A stretch of DNA of 64,000 bases, taken from Amorphophallus konjac (taxonomy: Eukaryota > Streptophyta > Magnoliopsida > Alismatales > Araceae). Below, one piece after another: positions 1 through 12,028 of this stretch (positions are counted from its first letter, which is position 1; every line of letters starts with the position of its first letter). The translations under genes and the position numbers were made by a program. Under the pieces are notes generated by a model, which was given only the letters and a program-made list of their open reading frames with translations, was not told the DNA's origin and ran no database searches. The stretch is taken from contig CM040118.1 in the NCBI GenBank assembly GCA_022559845.1, forward strand, positions 236,763,224 through 236,827,223, given 5' to 3'.

Positions 1-114
1 TGAAGATAAGGCAAGATGCTGTCAAGATAAAGCAAGATGCTGACAGATAAACTATTATGAAGATAAAGCAAGATGTTGTCAAGATAAAGCAAGATGCTGA
101 CAGACAAACTATTC
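1..114. repeat. 57 bp tandem repeat, two copies
   Basis: Positions 1-57 and 58-114 are near-identical copies. Each contains two sub-copies of a word close to GATAAAGCAAGATGCTG and ends with AACTATT. They lie in the non-coding part of the minus-strand SIRE element and may continue left of the window. Confidence 0.75.
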
Positions 115-2447
115 TCCCCCTTTGACTTCATCAAAAAGAAAATAGTTTGATAAGATAAATGGCAAGCATGCATGCATGAAAAATAGTTTGACAAACTATT
201 CTCCCCCTTACCAAAAGAGACTAAACAGCCAGAGAAGAACATGCACAACATGTAACCCTACTCCCCCTGAAAATGTGAGGTGAAAAGAAGTAAGAATAGG
301 GTTTGATGAAGGACAGCCAAGAAGAAGTGTCAAGTAGATTAATCTCCCCCTTAAAACTAGAAACATGCTGATGTGACAATTTTCCTCTTTGATAAAGCAG
401 AGGGATTGGAGTGGAAGAAGTGATAAGCATCTATCAGCAAAAACACAGGGGCAATCAAGGATAAGTTATTGTCATGATGAATTTTATCAATAATCAAATG
501 GCAGTGAGCAAAAGAATTCCAAATAAGCTTCAAACACATGAGTAATTCAATAAGATTTTCAAGGAGATGTCAATTTCATAAATTCAAAATTGAATTTTTC
601 AGAGTCTTCCATTATAAGGGCTTATGAATGAACTTTATTAATCAGCATGGTTTAAACATGATGTATGCAAAGTTTGCCAATAAAATTCTGTATTTATATC
701 TGAAATCACGGTTTAATAAAAGTGAACCAAGCCCTCATATTTATATCTTGATTAACCTCCCTTTTTCTTACATAATCAAATTCAATAACTTCTTTCGGAA
801 TTACATTTACTAGTATTGAGATCAAACAATTATGAAGCCATATGATTTTGTCTAGGGTTATAGCAATTTATCTTTTGTATCAATATTCAAATATTGCAAT
901 TTGTTCAACAAAAATATTCATGCTACAAATTTCAAGAGCACTCTAGTTCAGTGCACACCTTGTAACTAGAGGATATACGTTGATCAGACACCAATATCCC
1001 TGAGCACTTAGTGTGACTAACAATCATGCTTTATAATTAACAGAGTTAACATTTACACCTCATGACATACATCAACTCATTTCCTTGATGAGTGAGATGT
1101 GTTTCTCAGTGTGCACGCCATTGCTCTACCAGATTATCAATCATTTTTTAAGTAGAGTTAACTATGGCACCTCATGACACAGTCCTTTAGACATGGTTTC
1201 TCAGTGACTAAAGTCATTGCTCTGACAACTATTTACCCTTTAGACATTCCAGAAAACTCATTTGTTTAAAAATAATACTAATTTCATGTATTTCAACCAA
1301 ATAAAGCCATGTATTCAACATTTCAAATTTTAGAAGATTTAACAAGACACAACATGAAACAGTTGGTTAAAGTTTATTAAAACATGATTCAGATATTTTT
1401 CAGGATATTCAGAACCAAACTCAATGAATACATTAACCTTAAACCATTATGATCTTTTTGAACATTCATAAACCTGTATAATAGAAGATTCCTTGTTGTC
1501 GAGAATTTCAGATCTATGGTCATGATATACAGATTGAAATCCTTTCAATTTTCAAGTCAAGGAGGTCTGAGAGCAGCCACTTTTCAATAGAAGCAACAGC
1601 AAGAACATGCATCAAATGTGAGAGCATATGAAGTTCATGCATATTGTAGAGATGGCCAAAAGTGCATCAGGCAAATGTAAAAGCAACAATAGATTTCAGA
1701 CTCAAGAAGAGTATCAATTTCAAATGAATTCAGAACAATTAGAAAGAAGTGATACACGCTGATGCCAGTTGGTGATGAATGTTGCAAGAGAAGCAGAAGT
1801 TGCAAAATGAGTGAAGATATGGCTAGACAAAAAGAGTATCGGTTGACTGAATGAGCAATTCAGGTTGGCCGAATAGGATAAGAAGTAAATGGATGAATAG
1901 CCATGCATTTCAAAAGATTTATTTATATGCTCCCCCTAACTTGATGCACTGAAACAGCCTTTTTGGTGTTTTCAAAATTAATCGAATGCAATCAACTCAT
2001 GTATGCAAATGCACTAACTCCCCTTAACAGTATGCCATATGAGATACTCTCAATGCAGCATATGCAATGACAATTATGTAGGGAGTTTTATGAGTTATGC
2101 TCATGGACATTTAGACTGATCTATGTGCAGTTTTGACCAATGGTACTGGGTAGAGGACTTGGTCTAAAAACAACCTCACACATAGTAAGAACCTCCAGAC
2201 AAATTACATTTGCCCTTTAGTAACTTACCATTTGATATACCATGTTGATCATGCATGACACTTTCGACTGAACAGATTTAACATGATATGCAGTGAAAGC
2301 ATATTTCTAAGAACTTCAATTGAACAAATGTTAAAGGTGCAGAACATTACCTGAATGGGGTTTTACCAACTTGGGTTGCCTTGGTTTATTTACCCCTTTT
2401 TATTCTCCATCCCAAGTCACTCCTATAAATAGCATCTCATTTTGCAT
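115..2447 (-). other. Non-coding region downstream of gag in the minus SIRE element
   Basis: I see no credible coding frame on either strand. On the minus strand there are repeated GGGGGAG words (plus-strand CTCCCCC near 114, 203, 263, 343 and 1930), the hallmark of the spacer between pol and the 3' LTR in SIRE-type elements. This spacer follows gag almost at once, which is the evidence that pol was deleted or never present. Around 1000-1260 there are loose direct repeats of CACCTCATGACA. Confidence 0.6.
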
Positions 2448-2731
2448 TCATAGGACCCAAGTCTCCTTGGGTCCTTTAGTGACAGTAGCACCTCTGAATG
2501 GTGCTCTCCACATTTTCAACACTTGAAAATCATCAAACCTCATCAAATAATAGTTAGACATGGAATGTCCTAACTGTCCACAGTAATAACATGAAATAAT
2601 AGATTTTAAATTCTTTTTATGCACATTATTATAAGCATGGAATCTTTATGCATTAACATGAAAACTTCTGTTATTTGCATGGACGTTTTATTTTCTATAA
2701 CTTGCCAACCAGTATTCAGAAGCTCGGTGGC
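2448..2731 (-). pseudogene. gag 3' end of minus SIRE element (last zinc knuckles)
   Basis: The minus strand resumes the gag frame exactly where LARD-A interrupted it: GKP at 12029-12045 continues as GHRASEYW from 2731. A stop and frame loss follow near 2690. A final knuckle CYYCGQLGHSMSNY lies at about 2520-2600 with its last Cys changed to Tyr. The frame ends with TKGPKETWVL and a TGA at 2448-2450. The GPK-WV ending matches the end of gag in the plus SIRE element, so this is probably the true gag terminus. Confidence 0.75.
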
Positions 2732-2736
2732 CAGGT

Positions 2737-5700
2737 TCTAATAACCTCGATTCTTATTAGGTCTTTCGGATCCTTTTCGGAGAGTTTCAGATCACTTTTG
2801 TGAGTCTTGAGTTGAGTTTTACGATCCGTGTGGGTTTTTCTCTCGTATAAGTTACGGAACCCTGTGGTGAGTTTATTTCTCAGTTCAGCGACTCGTGGAT
2901 GCCGCAGTTGCGTTGTACTCTTCCCAAGAATCGTTTCAACTATTTTTGCGTATTTTTCTGAATTAGTCCATTTTCGGGCCAATTATCAAATTTTTAGAAA
3001 TTAGGAAAATTTCAATTTTCCTTTTTCCATTTTCTTTCCTTTTCCTCTTTCCCCTTCTCATTTCACCACCGTGACTCCTCTCTCCCCCGTTTTCTCTCTT
3101 CTCTCGCCCTCCCCGCTCCAGCTGCAGACAGAGGAGGCTCGGGCAGGTAGAGGTGATGCCGTGGGAGTGGTCCGGAGCGCGATGGGGCGAGGATCGGACT
3201 GTTTCTGGCGCGATCCCGAACGGTGGATTCAAAGCCGACGGTCGGTTGGTATCAATCGAACCCCTGGAATGTCAGCATTCCAGATCCGCTGATTTTGTGT
3301 CAATTGGTTGTCATTTGGGGCCGGTACGAGCCCGGGAACCCCGGTGACCCAAATAGGGTTAATTCGGTGGAATTGCCCATTTCAATCCATTTGTGCATTT
3401 TTTTGACCCCTTCCAGAGTGTGGAAGGTCGGTATTGTGATTGTGGTTATTTTCCCCTTCGATCGGAATCGAACAGGGCGTGGAATCGGGCGTTTGGGCCT
3501 GGTTCTGTCGATTTTCTGCCGTGACCAGTCGACCGGACCTGATGGGTTGGTCGACCGTCAGTTGCTCGCGGACCGTGTCCGATCCAGCCCATGGTCCAGT
3601 CGACCGGACCACCTGGGTCGGTCGAGCGACCCTGTCAGGTCGACCGGAAATGCTGTATTTTTGTTCGTTTGAGTCCTAGTCGGTCCGGTTGAGACCCAAT
3701 GACCGACCTATGGCCTCGCGAGTGTCCCGGACATACCATGGGTTCCGTGTCCGTGTTTCAGGGGTGTCGGGAGGTGCCGTGTTACTTCGATTAGCATGTT
3801 CGTAGGGATGTGTGTCCCGGGCTTTGTGTTACGCTCGATCGAGTCACCGTGTATCGGTGTAAGTGCGGTGGGGGTTCCCCCGCATGTGAAGGGCCTCCCT
3901 TGAGTTCCCGTCTTGAGGGAATGGTCTCGGTGGTTTGTGATCTACCTCGATATTCGTGTTACAGTGGTTTTAGACCTAGTTAAGAATTTATGTCGATTGG
4001 CCTTGGCGGCCCAACCTTCAAGCGTTTCTTCGCTGTAGCGCGCCTTTCTTAGGTCGCTACATGTCGCTTGTCTTAGGTCAATGTTGTAGGGCGGTTAGTG
4101 TGGCGGTTGTCTCTTGGACCGCCTAGTCCGTGTAGCACGTCTATCTTAGACCGCTTGGTGGTTTGACTGGGTAGGTCAGTGTGAGAGTTGACTGGTGTTG
4201 GCGGCCACACCTATGACCGCTACAGTCTTCTAGCGGCCCAACCTTTGACCGCTACTATCCTCTAGCGGACCAGCCTATGACCGCCATTATCTTCGTCTCT
4301 GTGCACGTAGCGACTTCCTCCTTTACTACTTGGTTTACCTAGCAGCCGAGTGATGGATCGCTTATGCCCATAGTGTCGTTTTCCCGTCGTTTCAATTTCC
4401 GTATGTCTTGGCTTGACCTTGTGGTTTGCCGTTCCCGTGGATATCTTTTGATGTCCTATGAGGGCTTTGGCCACTTTATGAGGTAGCCAGAAGTTTTCTT
4501 GCTTGAAGTAAGATTCTCTTTCCTATTGGAGAATCGTCATTGTCTGGTTCCGGTCAACTTGGGGTGACCCAGTGGTTGACAGGTAACCTTGTGTGTGTCT
4601 CGGCGGTTTCATCCAGTCTGAGACATGGTTCTGGATGCCTCGAGGTATCGTCTTACCTCGGGTTGCGTGTCCAGGTGTGCTGAGGGTCTTATTGATCCCT
4701 CAGGTCTTCGTGTGTCATTTTACGCTACCGTGATGTTTCTTTGACTTAGGATTAGACCGATTGGTGGCTTGTTCCGCTTTGTGCAACGATCTTGACTCTG
4801 AGTCATGAGACTCAAGAATCGTTGTGTCTGCAGGTCTAGTTGCCTTGTCCTGAGTCTTTCGGTAGTGGTGTGCTACCTTGGTGCTTCGTAGTACGTGTGA
4901 TAGTGCTTCCTTGCCTGTCTGTACTTCAGCATTTGTGCTTTGGAGTCTGTGTCTAGTTGGCCTCCACTAGTTGTAGCCTGGCGACACATTACGACATGTC
5001 GTCCCACCTGGGAGTGGTGGTGAAGGCAGTTCCCGAGATACGGTTTATAAGCTAGTTTTCGTGGGCCCCCGCTGTATAGTAGCGTCCTACTGGATGGGGA
5101 AAACTAGATAGAGGCCTGGCTCTCCAGCAAGAGTCGGTGTGTGCACACGTGGTCAGGGGCTTGGACTAACGCCGACGGGCATTACCCTGTCTAGTCACTC
5201 GTTACTGTAGTTCCTGTTCTAGTTCTGAGCGTGTCTTAGTCTCTTTCGTGCTTCAGGCGGTAGCGTAGGTGAGACACTTGTACGCGCAGCATAAGACGTC
5301 AGTGGACGCAGCTGCCTGTTCTTCTAGTGAGGGGGTGCTTCCGTCACGTGACACGTGACTCTCACGTTTCTCGTACGTCGTGACCTTTCCTGGTTAGCCC
5401 TCTCGTGGTCTTGCCCGAGGTCAGTGTTGTGTCTTGTGCATGACGTTCTAGTCGTGTGCGTGTGTGGTCGTGTCTAGAAGAGCGTGCATGATAATCAAGT
5501 CTCGTATGCTTTAGGGCATCTGTGTTTGTCTAGGTCTTTTCTAGGCTTTTTGCCTGTCTTTGTGGGCCCGATAGATCGGCAACTGCTGACTTTGTCAGAT
5601 CAGGGTTTGCCTTCCTGTTGTTACCCGGAGTAGTTCAGGGAGCCGAGGCTAGTTCGACAGCCACACTTGTTCGGTACAGCTTTTCCCTTTTCTTTTAGCT

Positions 5701-6262
5701 GTTCCTACTCCTTCCGTTCCGGTTTTCTTTTACAGCTTTGTAGTTTAGTTTTCTTGCTTTACTACTCCTGCTGTTTACCTACTGTTTTAGCGTGTTACTA
5801 CGTTATTTTTCAGTGGGGATCCGTGTGACCCCTACTGAGTTAGTGACACGAGGCTCACCCCTATTTTTTAGGTAGGTGGCGTCGTTATGCTTCCTTTGCG
5901 GTTCCTGCTATGGTGAGTTCATAGTTGCCAGCGGTACCTGCATTGGGCTTCCCCCGACCTTAGTGTACATCCTTCTTTTCTGTTGACTGTACTGCTTGTC
6001 TTTCCTTTGGACTGGACTCTGGTATAATTGTTAATTTGAACTGTTAAATAAAAAGTAATTTGATTTCTGCTACTTTAGCAAACCTGATTAATGAAATTTA
6101 CTTGCTTACTGTTATATCCGTGACTTCAATGTACTACATGACATTCCTTTTATCCCTTCAAAGCTTTACAGCTCTTGGGAGGCTTCACGGGTTCCAAGCG
6201 GTATCGGGTCTACTCGGTAGTCCTATCGGGTATATCCGGTATCCGAGATCCGGGTCGTCACA
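2737..6262 (+). repeat. LARD-A 5' LTR
   Basis: 3526 bp, no credible gene. It is homologous to 8268-12028 but lacks a block of about 214 bp found at 8775-8988 of the 3' copy (junction near 3242). It holds a GTCGAC-rich cluster (3520-3655), a GCGGCC...GACCGC ladder (3998-4290), the conserved TACTGAG...TTTTTTAG/GT module (5831-5872) and an A/T-rich tail with AATAAAA near 6046. Confidence 0.9.
3998..4290 (+). repeat. Ladder of GCGGCC/GACCGC quasi-palindromes (LARD-A 5' LTR)
   Basis: Several units pair an arm TAGCGGCC or GGCGGCC with an arm GACCGCTA or GACCGCC across 8-9 nt, at about 4200-4222, 4230-4253 and 4262-4286. Looser units lie at 4000-4060 and 4090-4160. The matching block in the 3' LTR is about 9770-10055. 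Confidence 0.7.
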
Positions 6263-8267
6263 AGTGGTATCAGAGCATTATTGTGTGAAGTACTTGGGAA
6301 TCCGATATATATAGTGTCCAGAGTCCTGAAAGTCCAGTATAGTCTTTCGCTGGCGTAGGTTTTGTGATTCCTTGTCGCGTTGTTTTCCATGTGTTGTCTT
6401 GTGCGTGCTATGTTGGCACTGTACTAGATGGTTTTGCTCTCATCAGGATGTGACGAGATGCTTCTTTTTCGTCATGGTGTTCGTCTCGATCATGTTGTAC
6501 TTGGCAGAGTTCGCCGGTAGGCTTGAATCTACAGTACATTGTTTGAGATTTTTCCGTGGTTTGTTCTGGTGGTTGGTGACTTTTTGAGTTGGTGCGATGG
6601 CCGTACACGTTCTTACGTTGTTTTGGTCATCCCAGCTTAAGTCTGTGCAGCTCCTGAGGTGTTTCGCTTCTATTGAAGTGGTTGCTTTATTACCTCCATT
6701 GAGAAGATGCTCAAGCAAACCGAGGATTTCCCTTCTTGGTGAGCTACTGTTAGTGAGCTTGATGCTTCTCTTCCCATTTGGTGGAGTCTTTTTTGAGGTA
6801 AGCCTTGGAATCGCTGTCTTGGTGAGACCTTAGTCCTGTGTCTACTTAAGTGTGGACAATATTTCTTCTGAGCCTGATCTGCCTCTTTGTTCGACGGTTG
6901 ATTGGCTTTGGACCTAATCTTTGTGTTGACAACCGTTGTGCGCCGTGTTTGTCGTGCCGTGTCTAGCGGTTGATGTGTTGTGAAGGCTCATTTATTCTTT
7001 CAGGACGTAATGGTAAGCTGAGATTTGCCTTTCTTTGTGCTTTGTGTTGAAGCTGGTACTCTTCTTCATTTTCACTTAGGCGACTTGTGATCGGTTGTTC
7101 GCAGGATCAGTACTCGTGGCGTGATATATTGCGATTTTCATGAATTGTGATAGTGCCGAGTGTATGCTGAGGTGCGGATACCGAGATATTTCTGATGCCT
7201 GTGTGTGTTGTTTGAGTGCGCAGCGGAAGCGTGTGGGCTAATAACACACGTGTCAAGGATCGTTGGTTGTAAGATTCTGATCGGTCGAGAGAATTTTTTT
7301 TGTTTTTCTCGATGTGACTTCATCCTGGCTTCCTGTGCCTTGATGTTGTCCTTGCCGTGCTGTTGCTATTGGAGGCCATCTGGTGTTGGCATTGGCATTT
7401 GTGAGTGTTAGGGAATCTGTCGGCATTCCTGCTGATTGAGTACCCTCTGCTATGTAATTCTTTCTTGGGCGTTATGCTCTCGAGATGTGATCGTAGTCCT
7501 TGAGATGCATTCCCCAAGATTATTATCATTCTTGTTGTCGCGGGTCTGTTCTTGGTAAGCTGTTCGATGCATGGCTAGTCCTTCATGGTCGTGAGTTTAG
7601 CTGTCGTTGTGCCTTGATGTGACCCAGCTTGCAGTTGTGTTCCGTGGTTCTATGTTCGGTACGGAGCCGGAATCCTGCAAGTGCTGATGTTGTCATTTTA
7701 TCGCTATTTCTCTGTGATTTTGTGTATTTGTCTTGGCACTATGTGGACCAGGTCTTGTCGGTTAGCTTTGTTGTACTCTCTTCTCCTGGTAGAGTTAGCT
7801 TGCGACTCGATCAATTGTAATATCTGAGAGAGAACTGACTTGATTGTGCTTATGGTCCGGTGCTGTCATTGGCGTCCTGTGTGCCAGGTTTCGTTGTTGC
7901 CTTTGGCACTGGAGCCGATGATGTGTCAAGCTGTCAGCTGAGAGGATTATGCTTCCTTGTGTAAGCAGATGCTTGCCGTGTCTGTCATTTTATTTTTCTC
8001 GATAGCTGTTGTCATGGCATGTGTCGTGTCTCCTTCCCTGTGTGACGTAAACGACGTTGCCCTGTTTCGGAGGTGTCGTACTTGTGTTTACTTGTGTCGT
8101 GCTCGATCAAGAGCGTGTACTTGTGATTATGGTCTGACCATGTCCCTCTGAATTGTGTCTCTCAAGATTCGTGTGGTTTCAAGTTGTGTCTTGGGGTTTG
8201 TTCATCCCTACTTCTTCTTGTTCGTTCCTTAAATTTTGAGGATGAAATTTCCTGAAGGAGGGGAGGC
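6263..8267 (+). other. LARD-A internal region, non-coding
   Basis: It begins at the PBS TGGTATCAGAGC (6265-6276) and ends in the purine tract AAGGAGGGGAGGC before the 3' LTR. Both strands show only short frames without recognisable domains. It aligns by eye along its length with the internal region of LARD-B (50132-51149 plus 60699-61711), also about 2.0 kb and also without gag or pol. The region has therefore been propagated as a non-coding unit. Confidence 0.8.
6265..6276 (+). promoter_or_regulatory. LARD-A primer binding site (initiator Met tRNA)
   Basis: TGGTATCAGAGC lies two bases after the 5' LTR end, complementary to the 3' end of initiator Met tRNA. It sets the plus orientation. Confidence 0.9.
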
Positions 8268-11200
8268 TGTAGTACCCTGGATTCTTATTAGGTCTTTCGG
8301 ATCCTTTTCGGAGAGTTTCAGATCACTTTTGTGGGTCCTCAGTTGAGTTTTATGATCTATGTGGGTTTTTCTGTCGTACAAGTTACGGAACCCTGTGGTG
8401 AGTTTATTTCTCAGTTCATCGACTCGTGGACGCCGTTGTTGCGTTGTACTCTTCTCGAGGATTGTTTTGACTAGTTTTACGTATTTTTCTGAATTAGTCC
8501 ATTTTTGAGCCAATTATTGATTTTTCAGAAATTAGGAAAATTTCTATTTCCCTTTTTCCTTTTTCTTTTCTTTTCCTCTTTCCCCTTCTCATTTCGCTGC
8601 CGTGACTCCTCTCACCCCCGTTTTCTCTCCTCTCTCGCCCTCCCGGCTCCGGCTACAGACGGAGGAGGCTCGGGCAGGTAGAGGTGAGGCCGTGGGAGTG
8701 GTCCGGTGCGTGATGGGGCGAGGATCAGACTGTTTCTGGCGCGATCCCGAACGGTGGATTCAAAGCCGACGGTCGAGCTCGTGACGTGATTTTCGGCGTG
8801 GTTTAGTCACTTCGGGGCACGGAATCTTCGGTGGAGGTAGGGAGATGGAAGCTCTACTTCTCCTCTGCATTTTCCCTGTAATTTTACATTGTTCGGTGCG
8901 AGTTTGAGTGGGTTTCTTTCAAGTTTGGGAAAATCATGCTTTTGGGGTGTTCGTAGGGTTCGCCGGAAAACGACGACGATTTTTAGATCAGTTGGTATCA
9001 ATTGAACCCCTGGAATGTCAGCATTCCAGATCCGCTGATTTCGTGTCAATTGGTTGTCATTTGGGGCCGGTACGAGCCTGGGAACCCCGATCTCCCAAAT
9101 AGGGTTAATTCGGTGGAATTGCCCGTTTCAATCCATTTGTGCGGTATTTTGACCCCTTCCGGAGTATGGAAGGTCGGTATTGTGATTGTGGTTGTTTTCC
9201 CCTTCGATCGGAATCGAACGGGGCGTGGAATCGGGCGTTAGGGCCCGGTTCTTCCGATTTTCCACCGTGACCGGTCGACCGGACCTGATTGGTCAGTTGA
9301 CCGACGGTTGCTCGTGGACCGTGTCAGGTCCAGCCGATGGTCTAGTCGACCGGACCACCTGGGCCGGTCGATTGACCCTGTCGAGTCGACCGACCCCAGG
9401 GGTCAGGTCGACCGGAAATGCTGTATTTTTGTTCGTTTGAGTCCTAGTCGGTCCAGTTGAGACCCAATGACCGACCTATGACCTCGCGAGTGTCCCGGAC
9501 ATCCCATGGGTTCCGTGTCTGTGTTTTTGGGGTGTAGGGAGGTGCCGTGTTCCTTCGATTAGCGTGCCCATAGGGATGTGTGTTCCGGGCTTTGTGTTAT
9601 GCTCGATCGAGTCACTGTGTATCGGTGTAAGTGCGGTGGGGGTTCCCCCACATGTGAGTAGCCTCCCTTGAGTTCCTATCTTAAGGGGATGGTCTCGGTG
9701 GTTTGTGGTCTGCCTCGGTATTCGTGTTACCGTGGTTTTAGACCTAGTTAAGAATTAAGTCGGTTGGCCTTGGCGGCCCAACCTTCATGCATTTCTTCGC
9801 TGTAGCGTGCCTTTCTTAGGCCGCTACATGTCGCATGTCTTAGGTCAATGTTGTAGGGCAGTTAGTGTGGCGGTTGTCTCTTGGACCGCCTAGTCCGTGT
9901 AGTGCGTCTATCTTAGACCGCTGGGTGGTTTGACTGGGTAGGTCGGTGCGAGAGTTGACTGGTGTTGGCGGCCTCAGCTATGACCGCTACAGTCTTCTAG
10001 CGGTCCAACCTTTGACTGCTACTGTCCTCTAGCGGACTAGCCTACGACCGCCATTATCTTCGTCTCTGTGTGCATAGCGACTTCCTCCTTTACTGCTTGG
10101 TTTACCTAGCAGCCGAGTGATGGATCGCCTATGCCCAGAGTGTCGTTTTCCCGTCGTTTCGAATTCCGTATGTCTTGGCTTAACCTTGTGGTTTGCCATT
10201 CCTGTGGATATCTTTTGATGTCATATGAGGGCTTTGGCCACTTTATGAGGTAGCCAGGAGTTTTCTTGCTTGAAGTAGGATTCTCTTTCCTATTGGAGAA
10301 TCGTCATTGTTTGGTTCCGGTCAACTTGGGGTGACCCAGTGGTTGACAGGTAACCTTGTGTGTGTCTCGACAGTTTCGTCCAATCTGAGACATAGTTCTG
10401 GATGCCTCGAGATATCGTCTTACCTTGGTTTATGTGTCCAGGTGTGCTGAGGGTCTTGTTGATCCCTCAGGTCTCCGTGTGTCAATTTACGCGGTCGTGC
10501 CGTTTCTTTGACTTAGGATTAGACCGATTGGCGGCTTGTTCCGCTTTGTGCAACGATCTTGACTCCTAGTCGTGAGACTCAAGGATCATTATGTCTGCAG
10601 GTCTAGTTACCTTGTCCTGAGTCTTTCGACAGTGGTGTGCTGCCATGGTGCTTCGTAGTACGTGCGATAGTGCTTCCTTGCCTGTCTGTACTTCAGCACT
10701 CGTGCTTTGGAGTCTGTGTCTAGTGAGCCTGCACTAGTCGTAGCCTGGCGACACATTACGACGTGTCATCCCACCTGGGAGTGGTGGCGAAGGCAATTCC
10801 TGAGATATGATTTATAAGCTAGTTTCCGTGGGCCACCGCTGTACAGTAGCATCCTGCTGGATGGGGAAAGCTAGCTAGAGGCCTAGCTCTCCAGCAAGAG
10901 TCGGTGTGTGCACACGTGGTCACGGACTTGGACTGACACCGACGGGCATTGCCCTGTCTAGTCACTCATTACTGTAGTTCCTGTTCTGGTTCTGAGCGTG
11001 TCTTAGTCTCTGTCGTGCTTCAGGCAGCAGCGTAGACGAGACACTTGTAGGCGCATCATAAGACGTTAATGGACGCAGCTAGCTGTTCTTCTAGTGAGGG
11101 GGGTGCTTTCGTCACGTGACACGTGACTCTCGCGTTTCTCGTACGTCATGACCTTTCCGAGTTAACCCTCTTGTGGTCTTGCGTGTGGTCAGTGTTGTGT

Positions 11201-12028
11201 CGTGTGCACGATGTTCTAGTCGTGTGTGTGTGGTCGTGTCTGGAATAGCGTGCACGGTAATCGAGTCGTGTATACTTTAGGGCGTCTGTGTCTGTCTAGG
11301 TCATTTCTAGGCTTTTTGCCTATCTTTGTGGGCCCGACAGATCGGCAACTCCTGACTTTGTTAGATCAGGGTTCGCCTTCCTGTTGTTGCCCGAGGTAGT
11401 TCAGGGAGCCGAGGCTAGTTCGGTAGCCGCAGTTGTTCGGTACGGCTTTTCCCTATTTTTTTAGCTGTTCCTACTCCTTCCGTTCCGATTTTCTTTTACA
11501 GCATTGTAGTTTAGTTTTCCTGCTTTACTACTCCTGCTGTATACCTGTTGTTTTAGCATGTTACTACGTTATTTTTCAGTGGGGATCCGCGTGACCCCTA
11601 CTGAGCCAGTGACACGAGGCTCACCCCTATTTTTCAGGTGGGTGACGTCGTTCTGCTTCCTTTGCGGTTCCTGGTATGGCGAGTTCGTAGTTGCCAGCGG
11701 TACCTGCGTCGGGCTTTCCCCGACCTCAGTGTACGTCGTTCTTTTCTGTTGACTGTACTGCTTGTCTTTCCTTTGGACTGGACTCTGGTATAATTGTTAA
11801 TTTGAACTGTTAAATAAAAAGTAATTTTATTTCTGCTACTTTAGCAAACCTGATTAATGAAATTTACTTGCTTACTATTATATCTGCGACTTCAATGTAC
11901 TACACGACATTCCTTTTATCCCTTCGGAGCTTTACAGCTCTTGAAAGGCTTCACGGGTTCCAAGTAGTATCGGGTCTACTCGGTAGTCCTATCGGATATA
12001 TCTGGTATCTGGGATCCGGGTCGTCACA
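8268..12028 (+). repeat. LARD-A 3' LTR
   Basis: 3761 bp, starting TGTAGTACCCTGG after the purine tract and ending GTCGTCACA. It keeps the block missing from the 5' copy. The two LTRs differ by many substitutions, clearly more than the LTR pairs of Tekay-B or element F, so this is one of the older insertions here. GTCGAC cluster at 9260-9418, GCGGCC ladder at 9770-10055, TACTGAG...TTTTTCAG/GT module at 11595-11640. Confidence 0.9.

Larger units (their letters stand above)
2737..12028 (+). mobile_element. LARD-A: large non-autonomous Tekay-like LTR element
   Basis: Two long direct repeats (2737-6262 and 8268-12028) flank a 2.0 kb internal region that starts with a PBS and ends with a purine tract, but has no gag or pol frame. 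The 5' LTR starts TCTAATA, a decayed form of TGTAGTA in the 3' copy; both end GTCGTCACA. The target duplication is CAGGT (2732-2736) against TAGGT (12029-12033), one transition apart. Removing the element restores a zinc knuckle in the host gag. The internal 3' end TTGAGGATGAAATTTCC followed by the purine tract resembles Tekay/Del elements, so LARD-A is probably mobilised by such a partner (inference). Confidence 0.9.

Noticed and set aside
2716..2982. Minus-strand frame (88 codons) with a closely similar frame at 8229-8513
   Set aside because: The similarity exists because both lie at the same place in the two LARD-A LTRs. No domain is recognised and the frame is not specially protected.
6372..6833. 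Possible env-like or captured gene in LARD-A internal region
   Set aside because: Overlapping frames of 60-90 codons on both strands without domains; the matching LARD-B region does not keep them.
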